64,000 nt of DNA. Origin: Bacteroidota bacterium (lineage in GTDB: Bacteria; Bacteroidota; Bacteroidia; Cytophagales; Cyclobacteriaceae). The stretch spans positions 496,001 to 560,000 of the forward strand of contig JAEYWY010000028.1 of assembly GCA_023428695.1 (NCBI GenBank), written 5' to 3'. Within the stretch, counting starts at the first letter, position 1. Each line of letters begins with the position of its first letter. A model generated the notes under the pieces. It ran no database searches. It saw only the letters and a program-made list of their open reading frames with translations, and had not been told where the DNA came from. The position numbers and the translations under genes were made by a program. This document shows, piece after piece, positions 52,848 to 60,475 of the stretch.

Positions 52848-53096
52848 ATGTCCCTAGGCGCAGATATTCTGCTACGTCTCACCAGAAGATACGATCCGAA
52901 CACGACGGTGGACTTCACCTTCAGAGGCAGGGATGTCACGGTCAGGACAGATTCAGACGGCAACCCGGTTGTTGCCTTCGTCGGGAAGCGTGGTCAGGAC
53001 GGCAAAATCAAAGGACAACGCTATGCCCGTACGCTGAAAGCAGACACACAGGGCCGGATATTACGGGACCATTGGGACCTGAAAGGAAAAGTCTGA
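52848..53096 (+). CDS. Small conserved-looking protein of unknown function (82 aa)
   Basis: I cannot assign a family. The ATG at 52848 opens an 82-residue frame (MSLGADILLRLTRRYDPNTT), with the longer frame back to 52566 lying antisense to the secreted-protein gene. The product is basic, has no signal peptide or membrane segment, and looks like a compact beta-rich protein (DFTFRGRDVTVRTDSDGNPV, VAFVGKRGQDGKIKGQRYAR, ILRDHWDLKGKV). It is 67 bases upstream of mtgA on the same strand. It may be a small nucleic-acid- or envelope-associated protein, but that is only a guess. Confidence 0.62.
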   Translation: MSLGADILLRLTRRYDPNTTVDFTFRGRDVTVRTDSDGNPVVAFVGKRGQDGKIKGQRYARTLKADTQGRILRDHWDLKGKV

Positions 53097-53145
53097 TTAT
53101 GTGAATATTTCATCCGGCGGGAGACAGCAATTTCATTCGCTATGC

Positions 53146-53153
53146 TAATTTTG
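53146..53153 (+). promoter_or_regulatory. Possible -7 element upstream of mtgA
   Basis: TAATTTTG matches TAnnTTTG, 10 bases before the ATG at 53164. I find no TTG at the usual -33 distance, so the call is weak. Confidence 0.3.
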
Positions 53154-53163
53154 GGGTTGGAAT

Positions 53164-53901
53164 ATGCGGCTACTCTCCTCTCTTAAGTCTTTTCTCCACC
53201 GACTAAAAAGGATCTTCATCGTCCTGGTTATTCTCCAATTCTTTTATATCCTGCTCCTGAAATGGGTCGATCCTCCGATAACAGCCATTCAACTAATGAG
53301 CTGGGTCAATGGCGATGGTTTGACCCGGGATTATGTCGAACTTGAAGAAATATCACCACACGCAAGACTGGCTGTTATTGCCTCGGAGGATCAATTGTTT
53401 CCGGATCACAGGGGTTTCGACTGGAACAGCATTCAAAAGGCATACGAATACAACAAGAAAAAGCCGGGTCGCATACGCGGCGGTTCGACGATAAGCCAGC
53501 AGGTAGCCAAGAATGTTTTCCTTTGGCAGGGACGAAGCTGGTTCCGCAAGGCGCTTGAGTCGTACTTTACCTTCATGATTGAAATGATCTGGGGAAAACG
53601 ACGTATCCTCGAAGTCTACCTGAACGTGGCCGAAATGGGCCGGGGGGTCTTTGGCATCGAGGCCGCGGCGCAGACATACTTCAGAAAACCTGCTAGTGCA
53701 CTCTCAGCAAGGGAGGCTGCTATGATAGCCGCGTGCCTTCCGAATCCCAAGGTGTATACTGTAAAACCATTGTCTGCACGAGTTAAGAACAGGTCGCCCT
53801 GGGTTGAAACACAAATGCGAAACCTCCGTCCCGACCCCGATATTCAGATTCTTCTTTCAAATGACGACGAGGCCGCGATCAAAAAGTTCAGTAAAGACTA
53901 G
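53164..53901 (+). CDS. mtgA: Monofunctional peptidoglycan glycosyltransferase (GT51)
   Basis: This 245-residue inner-membrane enzyme polymerises lipid II into glycan strands. A single N-terminal helix (about 17-36, IFIVLVILQFFYILLLKWV) is followed by the GT51 domain with motif 1 SEDQLFPDHRGFDW containing the catalytic Glu, motif 2 RGGSTISQQVAKN, motif 3 GKRRILEVYLNVAEMGRGVFGIEAAAQTYF and the later region AREAAMIAACLPNP. Length and motif order match MtgA. It has no transpeptidase domain. It is followed by an independent ABC-F gene. Confidence 0.94.
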   Translation: MRLLSSLKSFLHRLKRIFIVLVILQFFYILLLKWVDPPITAIQLMSWVNGDGLTRDYVELEEISPHARLAVIASEDQLFPDHRGFDWNSIQKAYEYNKKKPGRIRGGSTISQQVAKNVFLWQGRSWFRKALESYFTFMIEMIWGKRRILEVYLNVAEMGRGVFGIEAAAQTYFRKPASALSAREAAMIAACLPNPKVYTVKPLSARVKNRSPWVETQMRNLRPDPDIQILLSNDDEAAIKKFSKD

Positions 53902-53999
53902 TTTCGGAATACAATCGATTGTTTCGCGGCCTTCGATACTGCATTGAAAAAACATCTCCTATGGAACAGCCCGCCCCTACGTTATCGTCTGGTTTTTAG

Positions 54000-54007
54000 T
54001 ATTTTTG
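54000..54007 (+). promoter_or_regulatory. Possible -7 element upstream of the YbiT-like ABC-F gene
   Basis: TATTTTTG, an exact TAnnTTTG match and identical to the element before the other ABC-F gene, lies 23 bases before the ATG at 54031. A clear TTG at -33 is not seen. Confidence 0.4.
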
Positions 54008-54030
54008 CCGTTTAATCCGATCGGAAATAC

Positions 54031-55650
54031 ATGATTGCTGTAAATAATTTGTCGCTTCAATTCGGGAAGCGTGTGCTGTTTGACGAAGTGAACCTTAAGT
54101 TTACCCCGGGTAACTGTTATGGTGTTATTGGAGCCAATGGCGCCGGGAAGTCAACTTTCCTCAAAATCCTCTCAGGTGACATGGATCCTACCCGCGGAAA
54201 CGTAGGCATTGAACCTGGCAAGCGAATGGCGGTGCTGCGCCAGAATCACTATGAGTTCGACGAAGTCCCCGTTCTCGATACCGTGATGATGGGTCACCAG
54301 CACTTGTGGCAAATCATGCAGGATAAGGACGCGATCTATTCGAAGCCGGACTTCTCGGAAGAAGATGGTATTCGCGCTTCGGAACTGGAAGCCGAGTTCG
54401 CGGAAATGAATGGCTGGAACGCAGAGTCAGATGCCGCTGCGCTGCTAAGTGGTCTTGGCATCATTGAAGATGACCATCGCAAGCTGATGAAAGAACTCAG
54501 CGGTAACCAAAAAGTACGCGTGCTTCTTGCGCAGGCTCTCTTTGGAAATCCTGACATTCTTATTCTCGATGAGCCCACCAACGATCTCGACATACACACC
54601 GTGTCATGGCTGGAGGACTTTCTTCTGGAGTTTCCGAATACAGTGATTGTGGTTTCCCACGACCGTCACTTTCTCGATACCGTTTGTACACACATCGTCG
54701 ATATTGACTTCAGCGCTATTCGTTTGTACACGGGTAACTATTCATTCTGGTATCAATCAAGTCAGCTTGCACTTGCCCAACGGTCTGCAGCCAACAAGAA
54801 AGCAGAAGACAAGCGCAAGGAACTGCAGGAGTTCATTGCCCGATTCAGCGCCAACGCTTCGAAATCAAAGCAGGCTACGAGTCGCCGGAAACTGCTTGAA
54901 AAGATAAACGTGGATGACATTCAACCATCAACACGCAGGTACCCGGCTATCATATTCCAGCAAAAGCGTCAGGCGGGAGATCAGATCCTGCAGGTGGAAG
55001 ACCTTTCATGTTCAATGAACGGCGAAACGTTGTTCAAGGGACTCGACTTCTATGTTCGCAAGGGCGAAAAGATCGCATTCCTCAGCAAGGAAAGTCTCGC
55101 GATTACAGCCTTGTTCCAGGTTCTTACGGGAGAACGCAAACCTGATGGCGGCACCTTTAAATTTGGGCAGACCATCACGACGGCGTACCTGCCTGCGAAT
55201 AACGAAGACTATTTCAATACGAATGACAACCTGATTGACTGGCTGCGTCAGTTTGCCGACGATGAGAACAAGGACGAGATCTATGTGCGCGGTTTCCTTG
55301 GAAAAATGTTATTCTCAGGCGAGGAAGTTTTCAAGAAGGCCAACGTGTTGTCGGGAGGTGAAAAGATGCGGTGTATGATTTCACGGATGATGCTTGCCGG
55401 TGCAAACCTGCTGATCCTTGACGAACCAACTAACCACCTTGATCTCGAATCCATTACGGCATTCAACAACGCGCTCAAGGATTTCCCGGGAACAGTTTTG
55501 TTTACATCACATGACCATGAGTTTACAAATACTGTTGCGAACAGGATCATCGAAATCACCCCGAACGGATTTATCGACAGGCTGATGACGTACGACGAAT
55601 ACGTCGAGAACGAACGCGTTGCCGAACTCAAGGAAGAATTGTACGCCTAG
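54031..55650 (+). CDS. ABC-F family ATPase, YbiT-like, with degenerate second ATP site
   Basis: This 539-residue soluble protein resembles E. coli YbiT along its length (MIAVNNLSLQFGKRVLFDEV, VLDTVMMGHQHLW, RFSANASKSKQATSRRK linker). NBD1 has a good Walker A GANGAGKST and Walker B ILILDEPTNDLD, with signature LSGNQKVR. In NBD2 the place of Walker A reads IAFLSKESLAITALF, without the G-x-x-x-x-G-K-S/T pattern, although the signature LSGGEKMR, Walker B LLILDEPTNHLD and SHDHEF are intact. The second site therefore probably does not bind ATP in the normal way. As an ABC-F it is expected to act on ribosomes. It is a single gene with its own -7 element. Confidence 0.88.
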   Translation: MIAVNNLSLQFGKRVLFDEVNLKFTPGNCYGVIGANGAGKSTFLKILSGDMDPTRGNVGIEPGKRMAVLRQNHYEFDEVPVLDTVMMGHQHLWQIMQDKDAIYSKPDFSEEDGIRASELEAEFAEMNGWNAESDAAALLSGLGIIEDDHRKLMKELSGNQKVRVLLAQALFGNPDILILDEPTNDLDIHTVSWLEDFLLEFPNTVIVVSHDRHFLDTVCTHIVDIDFSAIRLYTGNYSFWYQSSQLALAQRSAANKKAEDKRKELQEFIARFSANASKSKQATSRRKLLEKINVDDIQPSTRRYPAIIFQQKRQAGDQILQVEDLSCSMNGETLFKGLDFYVRKGEKIAFLSKESLAITALFQVLTGERKPDGGTFKFGQTITTAYLPANNEDYFNTNDNLIDWLRQFADDENKDEIYVRGFLGKMLFSGEEVFKKANVLSGGEKMRCMISRMMLAGANLLILDEPTNHLDLESITAFNNALKDFPGTVLFTSHDHEFTNTVANRIIEITPNGFIDRLMTYDEYVENERVAELKEELYA

Positions 55651-55659
55651 AAATCAGGA

Positions 55660-56640
55660 TTATCTTTTTATTTTGGAAGGTTGACAGCCACGGTCACCGC
55701 GGATAACAAGTCCGTTGTATTCGCGGATCACGACAGCGCCAAGCGAACGCTGAAGGTGATCTATGATGTCTTCGACGGCGGGTTCTTTGAATGTGCCGGT
55801 GACGGGACAGTTCTTCATGACTTCGTTTTCAATGCGAACAGACATTCCAAAGTAGTCACCCATTGTATTTGCGACTTCCGCCAATGGAGTCTCATTGAAC
55901 GTGAGTTCCTTTGTCTTCCACGCCAGCATGTTTGTGGTGTCCGCGTCCTCGACGGTGATTGCACGATTAGCCCTGTGAAGTAGGCCCATTTTACCTGCGG
56001 GAACAGCCACGACGTATTCCGGATCTGCGACCGCTGACAAGTAGACTTTTCCGGATTGTACACAAACCACGTCTTTTTCCCTTTCGGGGTACACTCCTGC
56101 TGAAAAGGATGTTCCTGATACGCGGATCGTGCTGTATTGACTCCGTACCTCGAACGGATTGAGTGAGTCGCTTCTAACATAAAAGGCGGCTTCACCTTTA
56201 AGTTCAACGGTTCTGCTTCCCTGCCCATATCGCGATGAGACCAATAGCATGCTTCCAGGGCGTAACGTTGCGCTGGTGCTGTCTTCCAGGATCACAGTAC
56301 GGATATCTTTACCTGCGCGATAAACGGAAGGGCTACTGCTGAGTCCGGAATAAATGAGAAATGTTGCTACGACGAGCAGTGTTATAGCCACACTCTCAGC
56401 TGCGTAAAAAGCCGGCGACCTCTTTCCCACAACCAGAGGGCGTTTGGCAAATACAGGTCGATGGCCTGGCATGAATTCCGGAGCTTCATGCATCTGGCTT
56501 GCCCAGTTCTTCTTACGCTCCAGATAAAGCCTCTCGTGACGGCTGCTGGCTTTAATCCAGCGGTCCAGTTCATTACTCTCGGCAGGTGATATTTCACCGA
56601 CCAGTCGCTTGAATATCAACCTTTCATGATCAATCGCCAT
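55660..56640 (-). CDS. FecR-family anti-sigma regulator (orphan)
   Basis: This 326-residue inner-membrane protein has the FecR order: an N-terminal cytoplasmic anti-sigma region (about 1-75, ERLIFKRLVGEISPAESNELDRWI), a membrane helix (about 86-106, VAITLLVVATFLIYSGL), the periplasmic FecR domain (TVILEDSTSATLRPGSMLLVS, ELKGEAAFYVRS), and DUF4974 at the C-terminus (LTFNETPLAEVANTMGDYFG). FecR proteins pass a signal from a TonB-dependent receptor to an ECF sigma factor. No sigma factor or SusC-like receptor is adjacent: the neighbours are the ABC-F gene and a divergent MsbA-like exporter. Partners may be elsewhere in the genome. Confidence 0.88.
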   Translation of the reverse strand: MAIDHERLIFKRLVGEISPAESNELDRWIKASSRHERLYLERKKNWASQMHEAPEFMPGHRPVFAKRPLVVGKRSPAFYAAESVAITLLVVATFLIYSGLSSSPSVYRAGKDIRTVILEDSTSATLRPGSMLLVSSRYGQGSRTVELKGEAAFYVRSDSLNPFEVRSQYSTIRVSGTSFSAGVYPEREKDVVCVQSGKVYLSAVADPEYVVAVPAGKMGLLHRANRAITVEDADTTNMLAWKTKELTFNETPLAEVANTMGDYFGMSVRIENEVMKNCPVTGTFKEPAVEDIIDHLQRSLGAVVIREYNGLVIRGDRGCQPSKIKR

Positions 56641-56827
56641 TGTAGTAGTATTCCCTTCGTTCAGTCAATAAAACATTCATACCCGTCAAACCTCACGCTT
56701 GTTTCCGATAAAAACGCACATATTGAATACGAATTGACGGAGAATTCCACACAATTTGTCGGCATTCGATAGAATAAAACGAAGCGACAGACGTCCCTTT
56801 ACGTATTGCAAAAACCAACCAACCACT

Positions 56828-58564
56828 ATGGCAAAATCACGAATCACGTTTGGCTACGTGTTCCGTAACTTCATGTGGCCCCGCAGGGGCTTATTATCCC
56901 TTGGGCTACTGCTCATTTTTGTGAGCCAGTTATCAGGCCTTGTACTCCCCTGGTCTACCCGTTATTTCATGGACGACGTCATTGCCAACAAAGACCTTGA
57001 TCGTTTGAAGGAACTCGTTGTGCTTGTCATTGCAGCTATAATAATCCAGGCGATCACATCATTCCTGCTCACGCGACTGCTAAGCGTTGAAGCACAACGG
57101 CTAATCAGTATCCTTCGTGCTAATGTCCAAAAGCACCTGCTTCGGCTGCCGGTCCGTTTTTTTGACAATCAAAAATCCGGCGCACTGGTTTCACGCGTTA
57201 TGACCGACGTTGAGGGCGTGCGAAACCTCGTTGGTACCGGTCTGGTCCAAATGGTTGGAGGAGTACTGACCTCGATAGTGTGTTTGGGATTTCTTATCAA
57301 CATGAGCCTGGCCATGACTTTGTTTGTCCTGATTCCAGTCTCAATTTTTGGCGTCGTCGCAGCAAAAGCATTTGCTCATATCAGGCCGATCTTCCGCGAA
57401 AGGGGCAAGTTGAACGCTGAAGTCACCGGCAGGTTAACTGAAACCCTCAACGGTATCCGCGTTATCAAGGGATTCAACGCCGAGGAACAGGAAATGCGCG
57501 TGTTCGAACGCGGTGTTGAAAAGTTGTTTCGTAATGTAAAGACCAGTCTCACCTCGACCAGCCTGGTGACAAGCTCTGCCGCATTTCTCCTTGGATTTGC
57601 AAGCGTAGGTGTTATGGCGATAAGCGGGTACCAAATTATCAATGAAGCGTTCACGGTAGGACAATTCTTGTCATTCTCGTTATTTCTCGGATTCATGATT
57701 GCGCCGATCTTCCAGATGAGCAATATCGGAAGCCAGCTTACCGAAGCGTTTGCCGGGCTCGACCGCACCGAAGAGTTACTCTCCTTCCCCGTCGAGAACA
57801 ACGACCAGGAAAGGACGATCAGGGCGGGCGAACTCAAAGGCAATGTCGAATTTGAGAACGTTACGTTTGCTTATGAAGAGGGCAAAACCGTTTTGCACGG
57901 CATAAATTTCACCGCTCCGGCGGGAAGCGTAACGGCACTGGTAGGTACCTCCGGGTCCGGCAAGACCACCATCGCGGGACTCGCTGCATCATTCCTCAAA
58001 CCCACAGCAGGAAGGGTAACCATTGACGGAATGGACCTCTCACAGGTAGTACTGAGTACCTACAGGAGTCAGCTGGGTGTGGTACTCCAGGACGACTTCC
58101 TCTTCGAAGGTACAATCCGTGAGAACATCATGTTCCCCAGGCCTGATGCATCGGAGTCACGCTTGCTTGCGGCAGTGAAAGCGGCCCATGTGAATGAATT
58201 CACGGACCGGTTCGAGCACGGTCTGGATACACTAATTGGCGAACGCGGTGTAAAGCTCTCAGGGGGACAACGACAACGAATTGCTATCGCACGCGCTATT
58301 CTGGCCGATCCGAGGATACTTATTCTTGACGAAGCAACATCCAGTCTTGATACTGAGTCAGAGGCATATATTCAGGAAAGTCTTCGCGCGCTGATGAAAG
58401 GCAGGACCACATTCGTAATCGCGCACCGGCTGAGCACGATCAGGCAGGCAGACCAGATTCTGGTAATCGAAAACGGCATCATAGCCGAACGCGGACGCCA
58501 TGAAGAACTGATCGAAAGTCGTGGCCGGTACTTTGAATTGTACACCTACCAGGCACGAATCTGA
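56828..58564 (+). CDS. MsbA-like ABC exporter (half-transporter)
   Basis: This 578-residue protein has an N-terminal six-helix ABC_membrane domain (about residues 10-320, RGLLSLGLLLIFVSQLSGLVLPW at the first helix) and a C-terminal ATPase with Walker A GTSGSGKTT (Lys379), Q-loop VVLQDDFLFEGTIRENI, signature LSGGQRQR, Walker B ILILDEATSS and H-loop IAHRLST. It probably works as a homodimer exporting a lipid or other hydrophobic compound; MsbA-type lipid A flipping is only one possibility. The frame is open to 56756, but the ATG at 56828 (MAKSRITFGYVFRNF) gives the family start. It is divergent from the FecR gene. Confidence 0.92.
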   Translation: MAKSRITFGYVFRNFMWPRRGLLSLGLLLIFVSQLSGLVLPWSTRYFMDDVIANKDLDRLKELVVLVIAAIIIQAITSFLLTRLLSVEAQRLISILRANVQKHLLRLPVRFFDNQKSGALVSRVMTDVEGVRNLVGTGLVQMVGGVLTSIVCLGFLINMSLAMTLFVLIPVSIFGVVAAKAFAHIRPIFRERGKLNAEVTGRLTETLNGIRVIKGFNAEEQEMRVFERGVEKLFRNVKTSLTSTSLVTSSAAFLLGFASVGVMAISGYQIINEAFTVGQFLSFSLFLGFMIAPIFQMSNIGSQLTEAFAGLDRTEELLSFPVENNDQERTIRAGELKGNVEFENVTFAYEEGKTVLHGINFTAPAGSVTALVGTSGSGKTTIAGLAASFLKPTAGRVTIDGMDLSQVVLSTYRSQLGVVLQDDFLFEGTIRENIMFPRPDASESRLLAAVKAAHVNEFTDRFEHGLDTLIGERGVKLSGGQRQRIAIARAILADPRILILDEATSSLDTESEAYIQESLRALMKGRTTFVIAHRLSTIRQADQILVIENGIIAERGRHEELIESRGRYFELYTYQARI

Positions 58565-58723
58565 CGTACTGGTCGCTGGAATTATCAGGTGAACCCGTGA
58601 CCGACAATGCCTGATCATCAGATTTCATGCTTCGATGATGCTGGTATAAATTTTTTCTTTAGTCATTCTTTAAAAAAAGAGTTTTTATTAACTAACTTTT
58701 GGCTAACAAAAAAATCTATTGCT

Positions 58724-59185
58724 ATGGCAAAGAAAGCAAAAAAGGCAGCTAAGAAATCTGCAAAGAAGTCTGCTAAAAAATCGGCGAAGAAAGCCACTAA
58801 AAAGACAGCGAAGAAGGCTGCTAAGAAAGCAGCCAAAAAAGCGTCTAAAAAGGTAGCTAAGAAATCCGCCCGGAAGGCAGCACCAAAGAAAGCAGCGAAG
58901 AAGGCGGCGAAGAAATCCGCTAAAAAGGCTGCGAAGAAATCAGCTCCGAAGAAGGCGGCGAAAAAATCCCCTGCGAAACCTTCATCGAAGCTCGTTGCAC
59001 TGAAGAAAAAAGCGAAGAAGAAACTGCAGCAAAAAGAGGCTGCGAAACCCGAGCCCATTATTGCACCTGCTCCTGCGGCCGAAGCTCCTGCTACGACCAG
59101 TTCACCGGAGCCTGAGGGTGGTAATGAGGGATCAAACGGGAGCCAGGCCGATCTGTTCGGCTCTTCCACAGGTTCGGAATCCTGA
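58724..59185 (+). CDS. Histone H1-like lysine/alanine-rich protein
   Basis: This 153-residue protein is extremely rich in Lys and Ala: residues 1-90 are tandem KKAAKKSAKK-type repeats, ending in the prolines of APKKAAKKSPAKPSSK. A short linker (KLVALKKKAKKKLQQKEAAK) leads to a Pro/Ala/Glu/Ser-rich acidic tail. It resembles H1/HU-type and algal-type AlgP-like DNA-compacting proteins, and Bacteroidota genomes often encode one. The start is the ATG at 58724; the longer frame from 58607 has a non-coding look. The 159 bases before it are A/T-rich and include a near-match to TAnnTTTG (58693-58701, one extra base). It ends in a perfect terminator. Confidence 0.86.
   Translation: MAKKAKKAAKKSAKKSAKKSAKKATKKTAKKAAKKAAKKASKKVAKKSARKAAPKKAAKKAAKKSAKKAAKKSAPKKAAKKSPAKPSSKLVALKKKAKKKLQQKEAAKPEPIIAPAPAAEAPATTSSPEPEGGNEGSNGSQADLFGSSTGSES
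58727..58990 (+). repeat. Degenerate AAR/GCN codon repeats within the H1-like gene
   Basis: The region is built from repeats of lysine and alanine codons with varied synonymous bases (aag/aaa, gca/gct/gcg). This implies protein-level constraint rather than a recent perfect tandem expansion. Confidence 0.7.
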
Positions 59186-59257
59186 AATGAATTAACGCTT
59201 TTCTCACATAGCAAAGGGTGTCTCCGGAACATCCTTAAGAATGCCTTCCAAAAACAA

Positions 59258-59283
59258 AAAGGCCTCGCTCATGCGGGGCCTTT
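59258..59283. terminator. Bidirectional intrinsic terminator between the H1-like gene and mreB
   Basis: An 11-pair stem, AAAGGCCTCGC (59258-59268) with GCGGGGCCTTT (59273-59283) including one T-G wobble, encloses a TCAT loop. It is flanked by A and T runs on both sides and lies between two convergent genes. Confidence 0.9.
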
Positions 59284-59312
59284 CTTATCTACTAAAGCCA
59301 GCTAATTCGGAT

Positions 59313-60338
59313 CTATTCAAAAAGCACGCTCTTGAACCTGCGTGTGTCGGACAACGCCTTTGCCACGCCCTTTCCAACCGATAGCAGGGGCTCATCGTCG
59401 ATGTGAACGGGAAGTTTGATCTTCGACTGGAAACGTTCCCTCAGGCCACGCAGTTGAGCATTCCCTCCTGTCACGTGAATACCGTTCTCATAAATATCCG
59501 CTGCGAGTTCGGGAGGGCATATCTCCAGGGTCTGAACAATGCCGTGTTCAATAGCTGCCACAGACTTCTCAAGGATCGTTACCACTTCAAAATGATCGAT
59601 CATACGTGTAACAGGAAGTCCTTCTACCAGATCTTTGCCTTTTACCATCATGGGCTCAGGGACCTCTTCGAGGTTGTTCGTAACTGCACCGACATTGATC
59701 TTGATCTGCTCTGCTGTCCGGAGGCCGATTGCCATATTGTAATGCCTGCGGAAGTGATCCTGGATCGCCTCATCAAACATGTCACCGGCAGCCTTCACAG
59801 ACTGGAACGCCGCAATCCCTGAGAGTGAAATCACGACGATCTCGGTAAGTCCGCCGCCGATATCTATAACCATCTTTCCTTCCGGTTCGCGGATATCAAG
59901 TCCCAGTCCAATTGCTGCAGCGATGGGCTCGTACAGCAGGTATGTATGGCGTGCGTTGAACTGATCCAGCGCGTCTCTCAATGCGCGTCGTTCAACTTCA
60001 GTGGTGCAATACGGAATACCGGCAACCAGATTATCATACCCGCTCAAAAAAGATTTCGATCCATCGGCACGTGAAACCAATTCCTTGATCATCTTGCTTG
60101 CTGAATCGTAATCGGCGATAACGCCACCCTTAAGCGGTTTAACCGGCTTCAGTTCAACGTGATTCTTCTCGAACATGTTAAACGCCATATCTCCCACAGC
60201 TTTGACCGCATTGGTCTCGGCATCGAAGACGATGTATGATGGCTGAGAGAGCAAAATTCTGCGGGCGTCGCTTACCAGAGTATTGGTGTTTCCCAGATCT
60301 ATCGCAAAACTCTTATTCCGGAAAAAATTAAAATTCAT
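59313..60338 (-). CDS. mreB: MreB-family actin-like cytoskeletal protein
   Basis: This 341-residue protein has the actin/Hsp70 ATPase core: phosphate 1 loop AIDLGNTNTLVSD, connect 1 YEPIAAAIGLGL, phosphate 2 VIDIGGGLTEIVVISLSG, and the C-terminal adenosine motif HVTGGNAQLRGLRERF. KPLKGGVIADYDSASKMIKELV also fits MreB. It polymerises along the membrane to guide cell-wall synthesis. No mreC, mreD, pbp2 or rodA is adjacent, so this could be the main MreB separated from its usual operon or a second paralogue. Start ATG 60338. Confidence 0.93.
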   Translation of the reverse strand: MNFNFFRNKSFAIDLGNTNTLVSDARRILLSQPSYIVFDAETNAVKAVGDMAFNMFEKNHVELKPVKPLKGGVIADYDSASKMIKELVSRADGSKSFLSGYDNLVAGIPYCTTEVERRALRDALDQFNARHTYLLYEPIAAAIGLGLDIREPEGKMVIDIGGGLTEIVVISLSGIAAFQSVKAAGDMFDEAIQDHFRRHYNMAIGLRTAEQIKINVGAVTNNLEEVPEPMMVKGKDLVEGLPVTRMIDHFEVVTILEKSVAAIEHGIVQTLEICPPELAADIYENGIHVTGGNAQLRGLRERFQSKIKLPVHIDDEPLLSVGKGVAKALSDTRRFKSVLFE

Positions 60339-60475
60339 TTTGATCGGGTCTTGATAAAAAAGTACTTGAGGAATTGAGGGAGGTGATGATCGTTTTCATC
60401 CGTTCGTGAAAATGACCATTGACTTCGCTAGCAAATATCGTAACTTCCTCAGGTCTTGCAAACCAGAATAGAATT

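Noticed and set aside
53911..53922. 12-base palindrome ACAATCGATTGT after mtgA
   Set aside because: Perfect 12-base palindromes are expected several times by chance in 64 kb, and no T-run or second copy supports a function.
58663..59232. Open frame of 189 residues on the minus strand antisense to the H1-like gene
   Set aside because: It is a by-product of the lysine/alanine codon repeats and gives an artificial Phe/Ala-rich sequence.
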